From assembly GCA_016201405.1 (NCBI GenBank), contig JACQCZ010000015.1, positions 1-64,000 of the forward strand: a stretch of DNA of 64,000 nucleotides. The letters are read 5' to 3'. Under the pieces are notes generated by a model, which had not been told where the DNA came from, searched no databases, and worked only from the letters and a program-made list of their open reading frames with translations. This stretch comes from Candidatus Acetothermia bacterium. Lineage in GTDB: Bacteria; Bipolaricaulota; Bipolaricaulia; RBG-16-55-9. A program made the translations under genes and the position numbers. The number at the start of each line of letters is the position of its first letter. The stretch's first letter is position 1. Below, piece after piece: positions 24,838-33,011 of the stretch.

Positions 24838-26868
24838 ATGACTCTCCACGTTGGTATTGATGTTGGTGGAACGTTTACGGATATCGTTGTCTTTGATACA
24901 AAGACGTGCGATCTGCGCTTTCTCAAGGTTCCATCTACCAGGCCACCAGAGATCGGCGTTCTCAACGGTCTCCATGCCATCGAGTCTAGCCTGAAGCTTC
25001 CCGTCAAAGAAATTACACGCTTGATCCACGGCTCAACTGTAGCCACGAACGCACTCCTCGAAGGGCGCTGGGCCAAGACTGCGCTTATCACCACTCAAGG
25101 CTTTCGGGATGTGCTCGAGATTGGCCGCCAGAATCGGCCATCTCTCTATGATTTCAAAGTCGAGAGACCAGCCCCGCTCGTGCCGCGTGCTTTGCGATTT
25201 CAAGTGGCAGAGCGTTTGGATTACGAAGGCAAGGTGATTCGCGAGCTGGATGAGATGCTGGTCAAGAACTTGGCTCCACACCTCCAACATTGCGAAGCGG
25301 TCGCTGTCTGCTTCTTGTTTTCATATTTGAATCCTGCTCATGAACAGCAAGTAAAAAGAGTCTTAGAGCGTGAGTTGAGGATCCCAGTCGTCTGCTCTTC
25401 GGAAGTCCTGCCCGAATATCGAGAGTATGAGCGCACTTCTACCACTGTGATGAGCGCGGCACTCCTCCCCGTTGTCGGCGCTTATATCGAAAAACTCTCA
25501 CATGATGTCAAAGCTATTGAGATTCCAGCAGAGCTTGAGATCATGCAATCGAATGGCGGTCTAGCAAGTGCCAATTCTGCTGCGCATCATGCCGAGAATC
25601 TTCTTTACTCCGGTCCTGCTGGAGGAGTGGCCGGATCACAGTTTGTCGGCGAGCTGGCTGGCTTTCCGAATCTGATCACGTTTGACATGGGAGGAACCAG
25701 CACCGACGTTTCGCTCATCTCATCCGGTCACGCTCTCAAACGCATGGAGAGCGAGCTGGCTGGCCACAGAATCCGCGTGCCTATGGTGGATATTCACTCT
25801 GTCGGGGCGGGCGGGGGGAGCATTGGCTGGATCGATTCTGGTGGGGCGCTACAAGTTGGCCCGCAAAGCGCAGGCTCCGACCCCGGTCCGGCTGGCTATG
25901 GACAAGGGGATCAGCCCACAGTTACGGATGCACAGCTCGTCTTAGGCCGCTTTGATCGAGAGAATGCACTGGGCGGAAGAAGATTGGATTTGGAAAGAGC
26001 GCGTTCTGTGATCGAGAAAAAGATCGCAAAGCCATTCAAGATGAGTATTGAAGAGGCGGCACTCGGCATCTTGGAGATCGCAGATGCGTGCATGGAGCGT
26101 GCGATTCGAGTCATCACAGTGGAACGCGGACATGACCCGCGCGACTACGCGCTGCTGGCCTTTGGGGGCGGTGGGCCGCTTCACGCTGTTTCTGTGGCGG
26201 AGAAACTGGGTACCAAAAAAATTCTAGTCCCAGTCACTGCAGGGGTTCTTTCGGCGCTCGGAATGATTACGGCGGATATTCGCAGAGACTTGGTTCAATC
26301 TATCTTGAAGCCGACTTCTGAGATCAGACCAGATGGGATTGCACGGGCATTTCAGGCATTAAAAGAGGAAGCAATAAAGAGCTTGAATTCTCAAGAATTG
26401 TTGCTTCGCCCTCTGGTCGAAATCCGTTATCGCGGCCAGGCATATGAGCTGCTGATTGAGATGCCCGCTGAGAAAATCTGGGACGCCAAACTCTCTCCAG
26501 GTGATCTCGCAAATCTAGAAGTTTTATTTCATCGAGAGCATGAAGAGCTCTATGGCTATGCGCTTGAAAAGCACCCTGCTGAAATTGTCAGTGTGCGCTT
26601 GGAAGCGACGATCCAGACGCAAAAGCCGCAGCTTCCAGCATATCCAGTAAGCCATGGGCGCACTCCCAAACCGAGAGCATATCGCGATGTGCTCTTCTCG
26701 AAAGCACATCGTGAGAAGTGCCCCATCTTTGCGCGGGAGATTTTGAAAGCTGGCCATGAGCTTCGTGGCCCAGTCATCATTGAAGGGCCGGAATCCACTG
26801 TGCTCATCCCGCCAGACTGGCTAGGCAGAGTGGATGAGTGGGGCAATCTGATTCTGGAGCAGGCTTGA
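24838..26868 (+). CDS. hyuA: hydantoinase/oxoprolinase A subunit
   Basis: A 676-residue HyuA/acetone-carboxylase-beta-like protein. The actin-like ATPase start 'VGIDVGGTFTDIVVFD', 'TRLIHGSTVATNALLEG', 'SNGGLASANSAAHHAENLLYSGPAGGVAG', split here as 'SNGGLASANSAAHHAENLL' and 'YSGPAGGVAG', and 'NLITFDMGGTSTDVSL' are intact, as are 'VGAGGGSIGWIDSGGAL' and 'AFGGGGPLHA'. With a B subunit it opens cyclic amides (5-oxoproline, hydantoins) using ATP. Its partner hyuB is 11 kb away on the same strand rather than adjacent. The next gene, a CHY zinc finger, overlaps its stop. Confidence 0.9.
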   Translation: MTLHVGIDVGGTFTDIVVFDTKTCDLRFLKVPSTRPPEIGVLNGLHAIESSLKLPVKEITRLIHGSTVATNALLEGRWAKTALITTQGFRDVLEIGRQNRPSLYDFKVERPAPLVPRALRFQVAERLDYEGKVIRELDEMLVKNLAPHLQHCEAVAVCFLFSYLNPAHEQQVKRVLERELRIPVVCSSEVLPEYREYERTSTTVMSAALLPVVGAYIEKLSHDVKAIEIPAELEIMQSNGGLASANSAAHHAENLLYSGPAGGVAGSQFVGELAGFPNLITFDMGGTSTDVSLISSGHALKRMESELAGHRIRVPMVDIHSVGAGGGSIGWIDSGGALQVGPQSAGSDPGPAGYGQGDQPTVTDAQLVLGRFDRENALGGRRLDLERARSVIEKKIAKPFKMSIEEAALGILEIADACMERAIRVITVERGHDPRDYALLAFGGGGPLHAVSVAEKLGTKKILVPVTAGVLSALGMITADIRRDLVQSILKPTSEIRPDGIARAFQALKEEAIKSLNSQELLLRPLVEIRYRGQAYELLIEMPAEKIWDAKLSPGDLANLEVLFHREHEELYGYALEKHPAEIVSVRLEATIQTQKPQLPAYPVSHGRTPKPRAYRDVLFSKAHREKCPIFAREILKAGHELRGPVIIEGPESTVLIPPDWLGRVDEWGNLILEQA

Positions 26869-27188
26869 TCCGCCCAGAAGTAAAAGGGCGTGTCATCGGT
26901 CATGAGACCCGCTGTATTCACTACCACTCCGAACAGGACATCATTGCTATCAAGTTCAAATGTTGTTCGACATATTATCCATGCCATCTCTGCCATGAAG
27001 AGGTGGCTGATCATCCCCATCACATCTGGCCTCAAAATAAATTCGATACCAAAGCGATTCTCTGCGGCCACTGTGGAAATGAAATGACAATTTTGCAGTA
27101 TCTCAATTCAGATTCGATCTGTATCTTCTGCAACGCAAGCTTCAACCCAGGCTGCAAGAATCATTGGCATCTCTATTTTGAGATTTGA
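26865..27188 (+). CDS. CHY zinc-finger protein
   Basis: A 107-residue protein with the complete CHY-type zinc-finger pattern: 'RCIHYHSEQDIIAIKFKCC', 'YYPCHLCHEE', 'ADHPHHIWP', 'ILCGHCGNEMTI', 'CIFCNASFNPGCKNH'. About eight Cys and several His should bind three zinc ions. Bacterial members are uncharacterised; the fungal relative Hot13 works in mitochondria. TTG 26865 overlaps the hyuA TGA (TTGA) with GGAG 8 bases upstream; a GTG at 26838 lies inside hyuA and is less likely. It overlaps the ankyrin gene by 16 bases tail to tail. Confidence 0.85.
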   Translation: MIRPEVKGRVIGHETRCIHYHSEQDIIAIKFKCCSTYYPCHLCHEEVADHPHHIWPQNKFDTKAILCGHCGNEMTILQYLNSDSICIFCNASFNPGCKNHWHLYFEI

Positions 27189-27838
27189 GTCGCGTTTGTA
27201 GTCAGCAAAGCTTTGACTTCGCCGTTGGGAGCAAAATCGAGTGCCATCTTCCCTTCGTCGCTCTTCATGGCAATGTCAGCACCACGCAAGAGTAATAGCT
27301 TCACGAGATCCAGATCGCCATTCTGGGCAGCTCCCATCAGCGGTGTAAATCCTCCAGCCTGGCGCGCGTTGACCTCGGCTTCATGTTCGACAATCTGCTT
27401 GGCGACCTCAAAGTCACCGCCAGCGACAGCACTGTGGAGCGGCATGACTTTTATGTCATTCTTTGAGACTAGGTTGACCTCAGCATTTCGATCCAAAAGA
27501 AGCTTGACAACATTACTTCTCCGGAAAAAGGCTGCGAGATGGAGAGGTGTGAAGCCATCAGGAGAAAACGTGCTGACAGAATCTGGTTTTGATTTCAGGC
27601 ATTCCTGGGCTCGTGCAATATCACCCAATGCCGCTGCCTCCCACAAATCAAGCTCAATCCCTGTGTTGCGTAAGAGCTTGACCGCCTCTTGATTCTGATA
27701 ATAGAGGGCAAGCATGACTGCAGATATACCTTGCTCATTGCGCGTCTCTGCCAAATGAGGAGACTCATCCAAAATGAGGCTAAGCTTTTGGAGATCGCGC
27801 TGCTGGATCGCTTCAAAGAGATCGGCACTTGATTTCAT
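27173..27838 (-). CDS. ankyrin-repeat protein
   Basis: A 221-residue protein made of about six ankyrin repeats; the clearest are 'DGFTPLHLAAFFRRSNVVKL', 'KVMPLHSAVAGGDFEVAKQI' and 'GGFTPLMGAAQNGDLDLVKL'. There is no signal peptide, so it is a cytoplasmic protein-binding scaffold. ATG 27838 is chosen because AGGTGATC lies 4 bases before it; an in-frame GTG at 27847 overlaps that site. It diverges from a MarR-type regulator over a shared operator and is probably its target. Confidence 0.82.
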   Translation of the reverse strand: MKSSADLFEAIQQRDLQKLSLILDESPHLAETRNEQGISAVMLALYYQNQEAVKLLRNTGIELDLWEAAALGDIARAQECLKSKPDSVSTFSPDGFTPLHLAAFFRRSNVVKLLLDRNAEVNLVSKNDIKVMPLHSAVAGGDFEVAKQIVEHEAEVNARQAGGFTPLMGAAQNGDLDLVKLLLLRGADIAMKSDEGKMALDFAPNGEVKALLTTNATQISK

Positions 27839-27856
27839 CAGGATCACCTGTTATAT

Positions 27857-27873
27857 TTAGTTAGCCTAACGAA
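27857..27873. promoter_or_regulatory. palindromic operator shared by the ankyrin and MarR genes
   Basis: TTAGTTAG-C-CTAACGAA is a 17-base inverted repeat with 7 of 8 pairs matching. It lies in the 76-base space between the divergent starts, next to TATA-rich -10 candidates on both sides. Its length and symmetry fit MarR dimers, so autoregulation is the simple reading. Confidence 0.6.
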
Positions 27874-27914
27874 TTATAGAATCATCGATGGAACTTGTCA
27901 AGGGGGTGACGAGC

Positions 27915-28340
27915 ATGAGTGATCTCTTTTCTACTGTCGATCAGTTGCATTCGCTGGCTATTCATCTGTTGCGCAGAGTGCGACGCGAAGATGAGCAATC
28001 GGGGTTGGGTCCCGCGCGTCTCTCGGCTCTATCGGTGGTCGTCTTTGGCGGCCCGCTCAGCCTTGGAGAATTAGCCAAAGAAGAACAAGTCCGCGCTCCT
28101 ACAATGACTCGGCTTGTGGATGCACTGGAAGAGCAGGGTTATGTGAAGCGGGTGCAAAATCGAAACGATAAGCGAGGTGTGCAGATCAGTGCAACCGGAA
28201 AGGGGATCAAGACGTTGCAGGCTGCTCGACGCAGGAGAATTGTCCAGCTAGAAAAGGTCTTGTCAAAACTCAACCAGCGTGAGATGAAAACTCTTCAAGA
28301 ATCCATGGACGCACTCGACAGAGCACTTCATGAAAAATAA
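27915..28340 (+). CDS. MarR-family transcriptional regulator
   Basis: A 141-residue winged-helix protein. The recognition region is 'LSLGELAKEEQVRAPTMTRL' followed by 'VDALEEQGYVKRVQNRNDKR' and the wing 'GVQISATGKG'. Flanking helices form the MarR dimer interface. ATG 27915 has AAGGGGGTGA 6 bases before it; the frame could extend nine codons to 27888. Divergent from the ankyrin gene. Confidence 0.85.
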   Translation: MSDLFSTVDQLHSLAIHLLRRVRREDEQSGLGPARLSALSVVVFGGPLSLGELAKEEQVRAPTMTRLVDALEEQGYVKRVQNRNDKRGVQISATGKGIKTLQAARRRRIVQLEKVLSKLNQREMKTLQESMDALDRALHEK

Positions 28341-28383
28341 CATATATCTAATCAGCGCTCATTCGCGCGCTTGAAATTGCCAG

Positions 28384-28572
28384 TCACTTTGGAGTGCGCG
28401 AACTGTGCCTCTTTGGGATCTGCGCTTTCTCCTGTTTGAGAGTCATCACCACCAAGCCATGCCAATAGATAAAGACCTTGCCTTCTTTGTTCACTTGATA
28501 AGAATAGAGCTCTTCGAGAGGCACTTCAAAGGCCTCTGCAATGCGAATGACAATATCAAACGCGGGTGAATC
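28384..28572 (-). pseudogene. truncated XRE-type regulator remnant
   Basis: Between MarR and the Fur-type gene, an open frame with a stop (TAA 28575-28573) just before it encodes 'SPAFDIVIRIAEAFEVPLEE' and then 'VFIYWHGLVVMTLKQEK', ending at TGA 28386-28384. The first part is the end of a Cro/C1-type HTH domain; the rest looks like a short C-terminal extension. The N-terminal HTH helices are absent, so it is a 5'-truncated or frameshifted gene. This stretch would otherwise be a 300-base gap. Confidence 0.5.
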
Positions 28573-28601
28573 TTATGCGCACGCACATAGATGCCCAAAA
28601 G

Positions 28602-28630
28602 TGTACTTGCAACTCATTTGCATCTAGAAT
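28602..28630 (+). promoter_or_regulatory. zur-znuABC promoter with a Fur-family type operator
   Basis: TGTACT (28602-28607) and TAGAAT (28625-28630) are 17 bases apart. Within the spacer TGCAA-CTCAT-TTGCA (28608-28622) is a perfect inverted repeat. A Fur-family dimer bound there would block RNA polymerase, fitting zinc-dependent self-repression of the operon. Confidence 0.55.
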
Positions 28631-28641
28631 AGACTCCGTTT

Positions 28642-29091
28642 GTGGATAACGAGCGACGTGAAGAAGCTGTAACGATTTTGAGAAAGGCTGGCTTTAGAGC
28701 CACAGAGCCTCGCTTACTAGTCCTCTCATTTTTGCAAAATGCAAAATATCCGGTCAGCATCCAAGAGATTGTTGCAGGCATGGGCAACAAAAGCATCCAC
28801 CAGGTGACTGTCTATCGCATACTCCATGCCTTAAAACATGCGGGTATTGTCACTCAAGTTGATTTTCGACATGGCCGCTCCTATTACGAGCTAAGAGATG
28901 AGCAGCACGACCACCATCACATCGTCTGTGTGAAATGCGGGAGAGTGGAAGACTTTGTTGGCTGCGACTATGAAAGACTGGCTGCCAAAGCCCTTAAACA
29001 GGCTCGCGGGTTTGCGACGATTGTCAGCCATTCACTGGAGCTGTTTGGAATGTGCAACACCTGTTCAAAACGCAAGGTTCGGGCGGCGTGA
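28642..29091 (+). CDS. zur: Fur-family regulator, probably the zinc sensor Zur
   Basis: A 149-residue Fur-family repressor. The winged helix is 'ILRKAGFRATEPRLLVLSFL' with recognition region 'HQVTVYRILHALKHAGIVTQV'; the sensor domain has 'HDHHHIVCVKCGRVEDF' and the last structural Cys pair 'CNTCSKRK'. Both CxxC pairs are present. Start GTG 28642. It heads an operon with znuA, znuC and znuB, overlapping znuA by 4 bases, so zinc (or less likely manganese) is the metal. Confidence 0.85.
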   Translation: MDNERREEAVTILRKAGFRATEPRLLVLSFLQNAKYPVSIQEIVAGMGNKSIHQVTVYRILHALKHAGIVTQVDFRHGRSYYELRDEQHDHHHIVCVKCGRVEDFVGCDYERLAAKALKQARGFATIVSHSLELFGMCNTCSKRKVRAA

Positions 29092-30011
29092 ATCGAAAGA
29101 CAGGTCTTCTTCTTGTTGCTGCTCTTGCCTCCATGGGGCTGCTCTGGCTGGCTGTGATCAATTTTGAAAAGCCTTCCGGGCAATCTCAAAAGCTGCAGGT
29201 GACAACCAGCTTCTATCCGCTCTACTTCTTTGCCCAGCAAATCGCAGGTAGCAGCGCTGAAGTCATGAATATAACACCTGCCGGTGGCGAGCCCCATGAC
29301 TACGAGCCGACGGCGCAAGATATCGTTCAGATCGAAAAGAGCAAACTGCTCGTGCTCAATGGCGGCGGTCTTGAAGCATGGGGCACAAGAATTTTGCAGA
29401 ACCTCGATCCCGACAAAACACTCGTCATCAGAGTTGGAGAAGGGCTGACCACTCAACAGGTGGTCAAAGATGGTGAAAATATCATTGACCCACATGTCTG
29501 GCTCTCTCCACCGCTCGCTGAGAAGATGGTAGATGCGGTTACTCGTGGTTTTTCTCAGGCAGATCCCAGAAACGCAGCTCAATATGAGACAAACGCAGAC
29601 TCACTCAAAAAAAAATTGAACGACTTGGACAAAGCCTATCAACAGGGGCTAAGCAATTGCGCAAACAAAAATATCATCACCTCGCACGCGGCATTTGGGT
29701 ATCTGGCAACCACCTATCATCTCAATCAGGTGGCCATTGCCGGACTCTCTCCGGATGCGGAGCCATCGCCACAACAGCTTGCCGACATCGCGAAGTTTGC
29801 AAAAGAGAATGATGTCAAGTACATCTTCTTTGAGAGTCTCGTCAGCCCAAAGCTCGCGCAGACCATCGCAACCGAAGTCGGCGCGCGGACGCTGGTGCTC
29901 AATCCCATGGAAGGGCAGACAAAAGAAGAGCTGGCAGCGGGGAAGAATTATCTCACTGAGATGCAAATGAATTTAAAGAGTCTGGAGATCGCACTGCAAT
30001 GCAAAACGTAG
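29088..30011 (+). CDS. znuA: zinc ABC transporter substrate-binding protein
   Basis: A 307-residue cluster A-I solute-binding protein with an N-terminal signal helix. The metal ligands expected for the family are seen: His in 'GGEPHDYEPT', His in 'IDPHVWLSP', His in 'ITSHAAFGYL' and the acid in 'FFESLVSPKLA'. There is no His-rich loop. GTG 29088 overlaps the zur stop (GTGA). It captures Zn2+ or Mn2+ in the periplasm and hands it to ZnuB. Confidence 0.88.
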   Translation: MNRKTGLLLVAALASMGLLWLAVINFEKPSGQSQKLQVTTSFYPLYFFAQQIAGSSAEVMNITPAGGEPHDYEPTAQDIVQIEKSKLLVLNGGGLEAWGTRILQNLDPDKTLVIRVGEGLTTQQVVKDGENIIDPHVWLSPPLAEKMVDAVTRGFSQADPRNAAQYETNADSLKKKLNDLDKAYQQGLSNCANKNIITSHAAFGYLATTYHLNQVAIAGLSPDAEPSPQQLADIAKFAKENDVKYIFFESLVSPKLAQTIATEVGARTLVLNPMEGQTKEELAAGKNYLTEMQMNLKSLEIALQCKT

Positions 30012-30772
30012 ATCACTCGGTCAATGTCATTGAGATCAAGAATGTGAGCTTTGCGTACAACGGCCACGAAGTTCTTAATAATATAAATCTGGCAATCCAT
30101 CGTGGAGATTATCTCGCACTGGTCGGCGCAAACGGTGCGGGCAAGACAACACTGGTCAAGATCATTTTAGGCTTGCTGACTCCTGCTTCTGGCTCGGTCA
30201 CTCTTTATGGCAAAGCCATCGCGGGTTTCAAAGAGTGGGGCAAGATCGGCTATGTGCCACAGAAAGTGACCAGCTTTGATCTCAACTTCCCAGCCACTGT
30301 GCAAGAGGTCGTTCTGATGGGCCGATACGGGCGCCGAGGGCTTTTTCATCGCATAACCGAGAATGACCGCGACAAGGCACGAAGGGCTTTGGAGCAGGTC
30401 GAGATGTGGGAGTCTCGGGACCACTTGATCGGCGATCTTTCGGGTGGCCAACAACAACGCGTCTTTATCGCGCGCGCCCTTGCCACTGAGCCAGAGATCA
30501 TCTTCTTAGATGAGCCGACGGCAGCGGTGGAGAAGAGTATCAAAGAGGAGTTTTATGCGCTGCTGCGAAAGCTCAATCAAGACTTGAATCTCACTGTGAT
30601 TTTGGTGACTCACGACATTGAAGGGATTGCCTATGACGCCATGCACATCGCCTGTATCAATAAGACTCTCTACTTTCACAATACTCTCGAAGACCTCCTC
30701 AAAGAGACGGACCCAGCGCACGTTCGCGAGAAAGACCTTCGGCTCGTTAGCCATCATCACCCCTACCCATAA
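29999..30772 (+). CDS. znuC: zinc ABC transporter ATPase
   Basis: A 257-residue ABC ATPase with Walker A 'GANGAGKTT', signature 'LSGGQQQRVFIARAL', Walker B 'IIFLDEP' and switch 'LVTHDIEG'. The D-loop reads 'AAVEKS' where most relatives have 'GVD', so the usual Asp is Glu. Like other ZnuC proteins it has a His-rich end ('VSHHHPYP'). It overlaps znuA by 13 bases and abuts znuB (TAAATG). Confidence 0.9.
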   Translation: MQNVDHSVNVIEIKNVSFAYNGHEVLNNINLAIHRGDYLALVGANGAGKTTLVKIILGLLTPASGSVTLYGKAIAGFKEWGKIGYVPQKVTSFDLNFPATVQEVVLMGRYGRRGLFHRITENDRDKARRALEQVEMWESRDHLIGDLSGGQQQRVFIARALATEPEIIFLDEPTAAVEKSIKEEFYALLRKLNQDLNLTVILVTHDIEGIAYDAMHIACINKTLYFHNTLEDLLKETDPAHVREKDLRLVSHHHPYP

Positions 30773-31579
30773 ATGCCAGATCTCTTTCAATACGGCTTTA
30801 TACTGCGCGGGCTTGCGGCGGGCATCATCATCGCGATTATCGCGCCGCTCATCGGGATCTTTCTCGTGCTGCGGCGTTATTCGCTGATTGCCGATACGCT
30901 CGCCCACGTCTCACTGGCTGGTGTTGCCTTGGGGGTGCTGTTAGGTCTCAATCCTATCTTCACAGCGATTGGGATTACCGTTTTATCCTCATTGGGCATT
31001 GAGCGGCTGCGGGAGACGAAACGAGTCTATGGGGAATCGGCGCTCGCCCTCTTTTTATCCGGGAGTTTGGCGCTCGCCACTGTGCTGCTCAGTCTGGGGC
31101 ATGGCTTCAATACGAACTTACTCAATTATCTCTTTGGCAGCATCGTGACTGTGACAGAGAACGACGTCTATACGATTGCCGTGCTCGCGATCATTGTTTT
31201 GGCCGTTCTAGTTGCGTTCTACAAAGAGCTGGTTTATATCAGCTTTGATGCAGAGGCTGCCCAAGTCTCGGGCATTCCCGTGCGGCGCATCAACACAATT
31301 CTCATCGTGCTGGCGGCTCTCACAGTCTCGCTCTCGATTCCCATCATCGGAATCTTGCTCATCGCTGCACTGATTGTGATTCCTTGTGTAACCGCGCTCC
31401 AACTACGCCTCAATTTCACAAAGACAATTCTTTATGCCGAGATCATCTCACTCACATCGGTCGTCGCTGGAATCATAGCTTCGTTCTATCTCAATCTGTC
31501 CACTGGCGGGACAATCGTGCTGATTATGCTTGCAATATTTAGCGTTGCTCTGGTGCTGAAGCGCAGAACGACAGCTTAA
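30773..31579 (+). CDS. znuB: zinc ABC transporter permease
   Basis: A 268-residue ABC-3 family permease with seven to eight membrane helices. Family regions include 'IGIFLVLRRYSLIADTLAHVSLAGVALG' (seen as 'RRYSLIADTLAHVSLAGVA'), 'FGSIVTVTENDVY' and 'PCVTALQLRLNFT'. It completes the zur-znuABC operon. The transcript would run toward the converging DoxX remnant. Confidence 0.9.
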   Translation: MPDLFQYGFILRGLAAGIIIAIIAPLIGIFLVLRRYSLIADTLAHVSLAGVALGVLLGLNPIFTAIGITVLSSLGIERLRETKRVYGESALALFLSGSLALATVLLSLGHGFNTNLLNYLFGSIVTVTENDVYTIAVLAIIVLAVLVAFYKELVYISFDAEAAQVSGIPVRRINTILIVLAALTVSLSIPIIGILLIAALIVIPCVTALQLRLNFTKTILYAEIISLTSVVAGIIASFYLNLSTGGTIVLIMLAIFSVALVLKRRTTA

Positions 31580-31588
31580 GATTTGAAG

Positions 31589-32001
31589 TCATTTCTTTCG
31601 TAGCGCATCCAGACTCCACGGCCCCGCTCCCGCAGCCGAGAAGTAGAGCCAGACAAAGCAGTAGAGCACTGTACTCATTCCATTGTGATGATGGGCCAGA
31701 AGTTTATTGGAGCCAGAAACTGAAAGTAAGCGACAGCCATCTCACCGGCCAGAATGAAGGCAACCGGCTGCGTGAATAGTCCGAGGAGCAGCAATGTTCC
31801 ACCAAGCGTTTCTAAAATCCCGCCAAACCACATCTGGGAAAAGAGCGGAGCGGTGCTGCCATCGGGGGGCATTCCCATCGGGAAGGCAAAGAGCTTGATC
31901 GTCCCAGCCAGAATAAACATGGCCGCCGCGATGATGCGGAGCAGGCTCAGAACCTGCGGTCCAATTGCCGACCACTTTGTGGTTAGGCTTGTTGCGGACA
32001 T
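31589..32001 (-). pseudogene. DoxX-family membrane protein gene with a frameshift
   Basis: The first frame (32001 to 31675) gives a DoxX-like protein ('LRIIAAAMFILAGTIKLFAF', 'GGILETLGGTLLLLGLFTQP') that stops early after 'NFWPIITME'. The normal DoxX ending continues in another frame to TGA 31591-31589: 'HNGMSTVLYCFVWLYFSAAG' and 'GPWSLDALRKK'. A single-base loss or two-base gain near 31690 explains it. It is the last gene of the ArsR/SRPBCC operon; its ATG overlaps the previous stop (TAATG). A sequencing error is possible. Confidence 0.75.
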
Positions 32002-32492
32002 TATGCGAGACCTCCAATCTGCAAGAGCAGCTCATCAAGCACGTCGTATGATTCAGCTGCGCCGTACTCCATCCCGGCCTTGATCATCTCATCGCGCTCT
32101 TTATCCGATGCAAACAGAACTGTTGCGGTCATTTTGGTCTTGCCTTTCTCTTCAGTGAACTGAAATGTCGTCTGCGAGATCTGTCCAGGAGCGCCTTCGT
32201 ACTCAAAGGTCCAGACAAACCTTTCGGGGCTCTTGATATCGAGAAACATGCCTCGAAATACGTATTTGGTCTCGTCTTCTGTTCGCTCAACAAATCGCCA
32301 GGCACCGCCTGGTCTGAAATCAAGCACCTCAACTCTGGTCGTCGTTTTGCGCAGACCCCACCAGCGCTCCAGGTGCTCTCTTGTGGTGAATGCCGCAAAG
32401 ACCAGGTCGAGAGGAGCATCAAAGAGTCGCGTCAACACGACCTCCCGATCCCCAGATACAGAGACGATCAATTGATCTTTTATTTTGGTCAT
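32001..32492 (-). CDS. SRPBCC (AHSA1-type) protein, fourth of the operon
   Basis: A 163-residue START/Bet v1-fold protein of the Aha1-C-terminal-like group: 'VVLTRLFDAPLDLVFAAFTT', 'LERWWGLRKTTTRVEVLDFR', 'PGGAWRFV' and a C-terminal helix. The usual 'WWGPKGF' is changed to 'WWGLRKT', so it is the most divergent of the four. The fold binds small hydrophobic ligands; no substrate is known. It lies 18 bases after the previous SRPBCC gene. Confidence 0.85.
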   Translation of the reverse strand: MTKIKDQLIVSVSGDREVVLTRLFDAPLDLVFAAFTTREHLERWWGLRKTTTRVEVLDFRPGGAWRFVERTEDETKYVFRGMFLDIKSPERFVWTFEYEGAPGQISQTTFQFTEEKGKTKMTATVLFASDKERDEMIKAGMEYGAAESYDVLDELLLQIGGLA

Positions 32493-32510
32493 AGCTCGCT
32501 CCTGTTATAA

Positions 32511-33011
32511 TTAATTTAGAGTCATTGCCAGCTTGTCAAAGGATTCGTTCCAGCCAGCTCCCGTCTGCTCGCTGATCTGGCCTGCTGGCAACCCAGTGTG
32601 GCGCAGCGTCATCTTCGTTTTGCCCTGCTGCTCTTCAAAGGTGAGAGTGACGAGCATGTCGTCGGGCCAATCCCCATCAAAGCCATAGTGCGAGGCTGGC
32701 ACTTGCTTTCCGTGCTCATCAGCAAAGTTGTCTGTATAGACAATGCGGTCGTGCGGCACAATCTCACGATAGACTCCGGTGCTCCAGAAATCTCTTCCTT
32801 CCGGAGATCGCATCACGCAGAGATATTTGCCACCGATGCGAAAATCGATTTTGACCACTGGTGCCGTGAAGCCTTTGGGTCCCCACCACTTCTTCATGCG
32901 ATCTGGCTCTGACCAGGCCTTCCAGACGAGCACCCGAGGGGCATCAAAGAACCGGGTGATCAGCAGCTCGTTCCCTTGAATACGCGTCTGATCTTTGGTT
33001 GTGCTCGTCAT
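32511..33011 (-). CDS. SRPBCC (AHSA1-type) protein, third of the operon
   Basis: A 166-residue protein: 'LLITRFFDAPRVLVWKAWSE', 'MKKWWGPKGFTAPVVKIDFR', 'IGGKYLCVM' and 'LVTLTFEEQQGKTKMTLRHT' followed by a C-terminal helix 'GWNESFDKLAMTL'. Its ATG overlaps the stop of the gene before it (ATGA at 33011-33008), showing translational coupling. Confidence 0.87.
   Translation of the reverse strand: MTSTTKDQTRIQGNELLITRFFDAPRVLVWKAWSEPDRMKKWWGPKGFTAPVVKIDFRIGGKYLCVMRSPEGRDFWSTGVYREIVPHDRIVYTDNFADEHGKQVPASHYGFDGDWPDDMLVTLTFEEQQGKTKMTLRHTGLPAGQISEQTGAGWNESFDKLAMTLN

Noticed and set aside
26838-26864. GTG 26838 as the CHY zinc-finger start
   Set aside because: It lies within hyuA with no binding site; TTG 26865 overlaps the hyuA stop and has GGAG at good distance.
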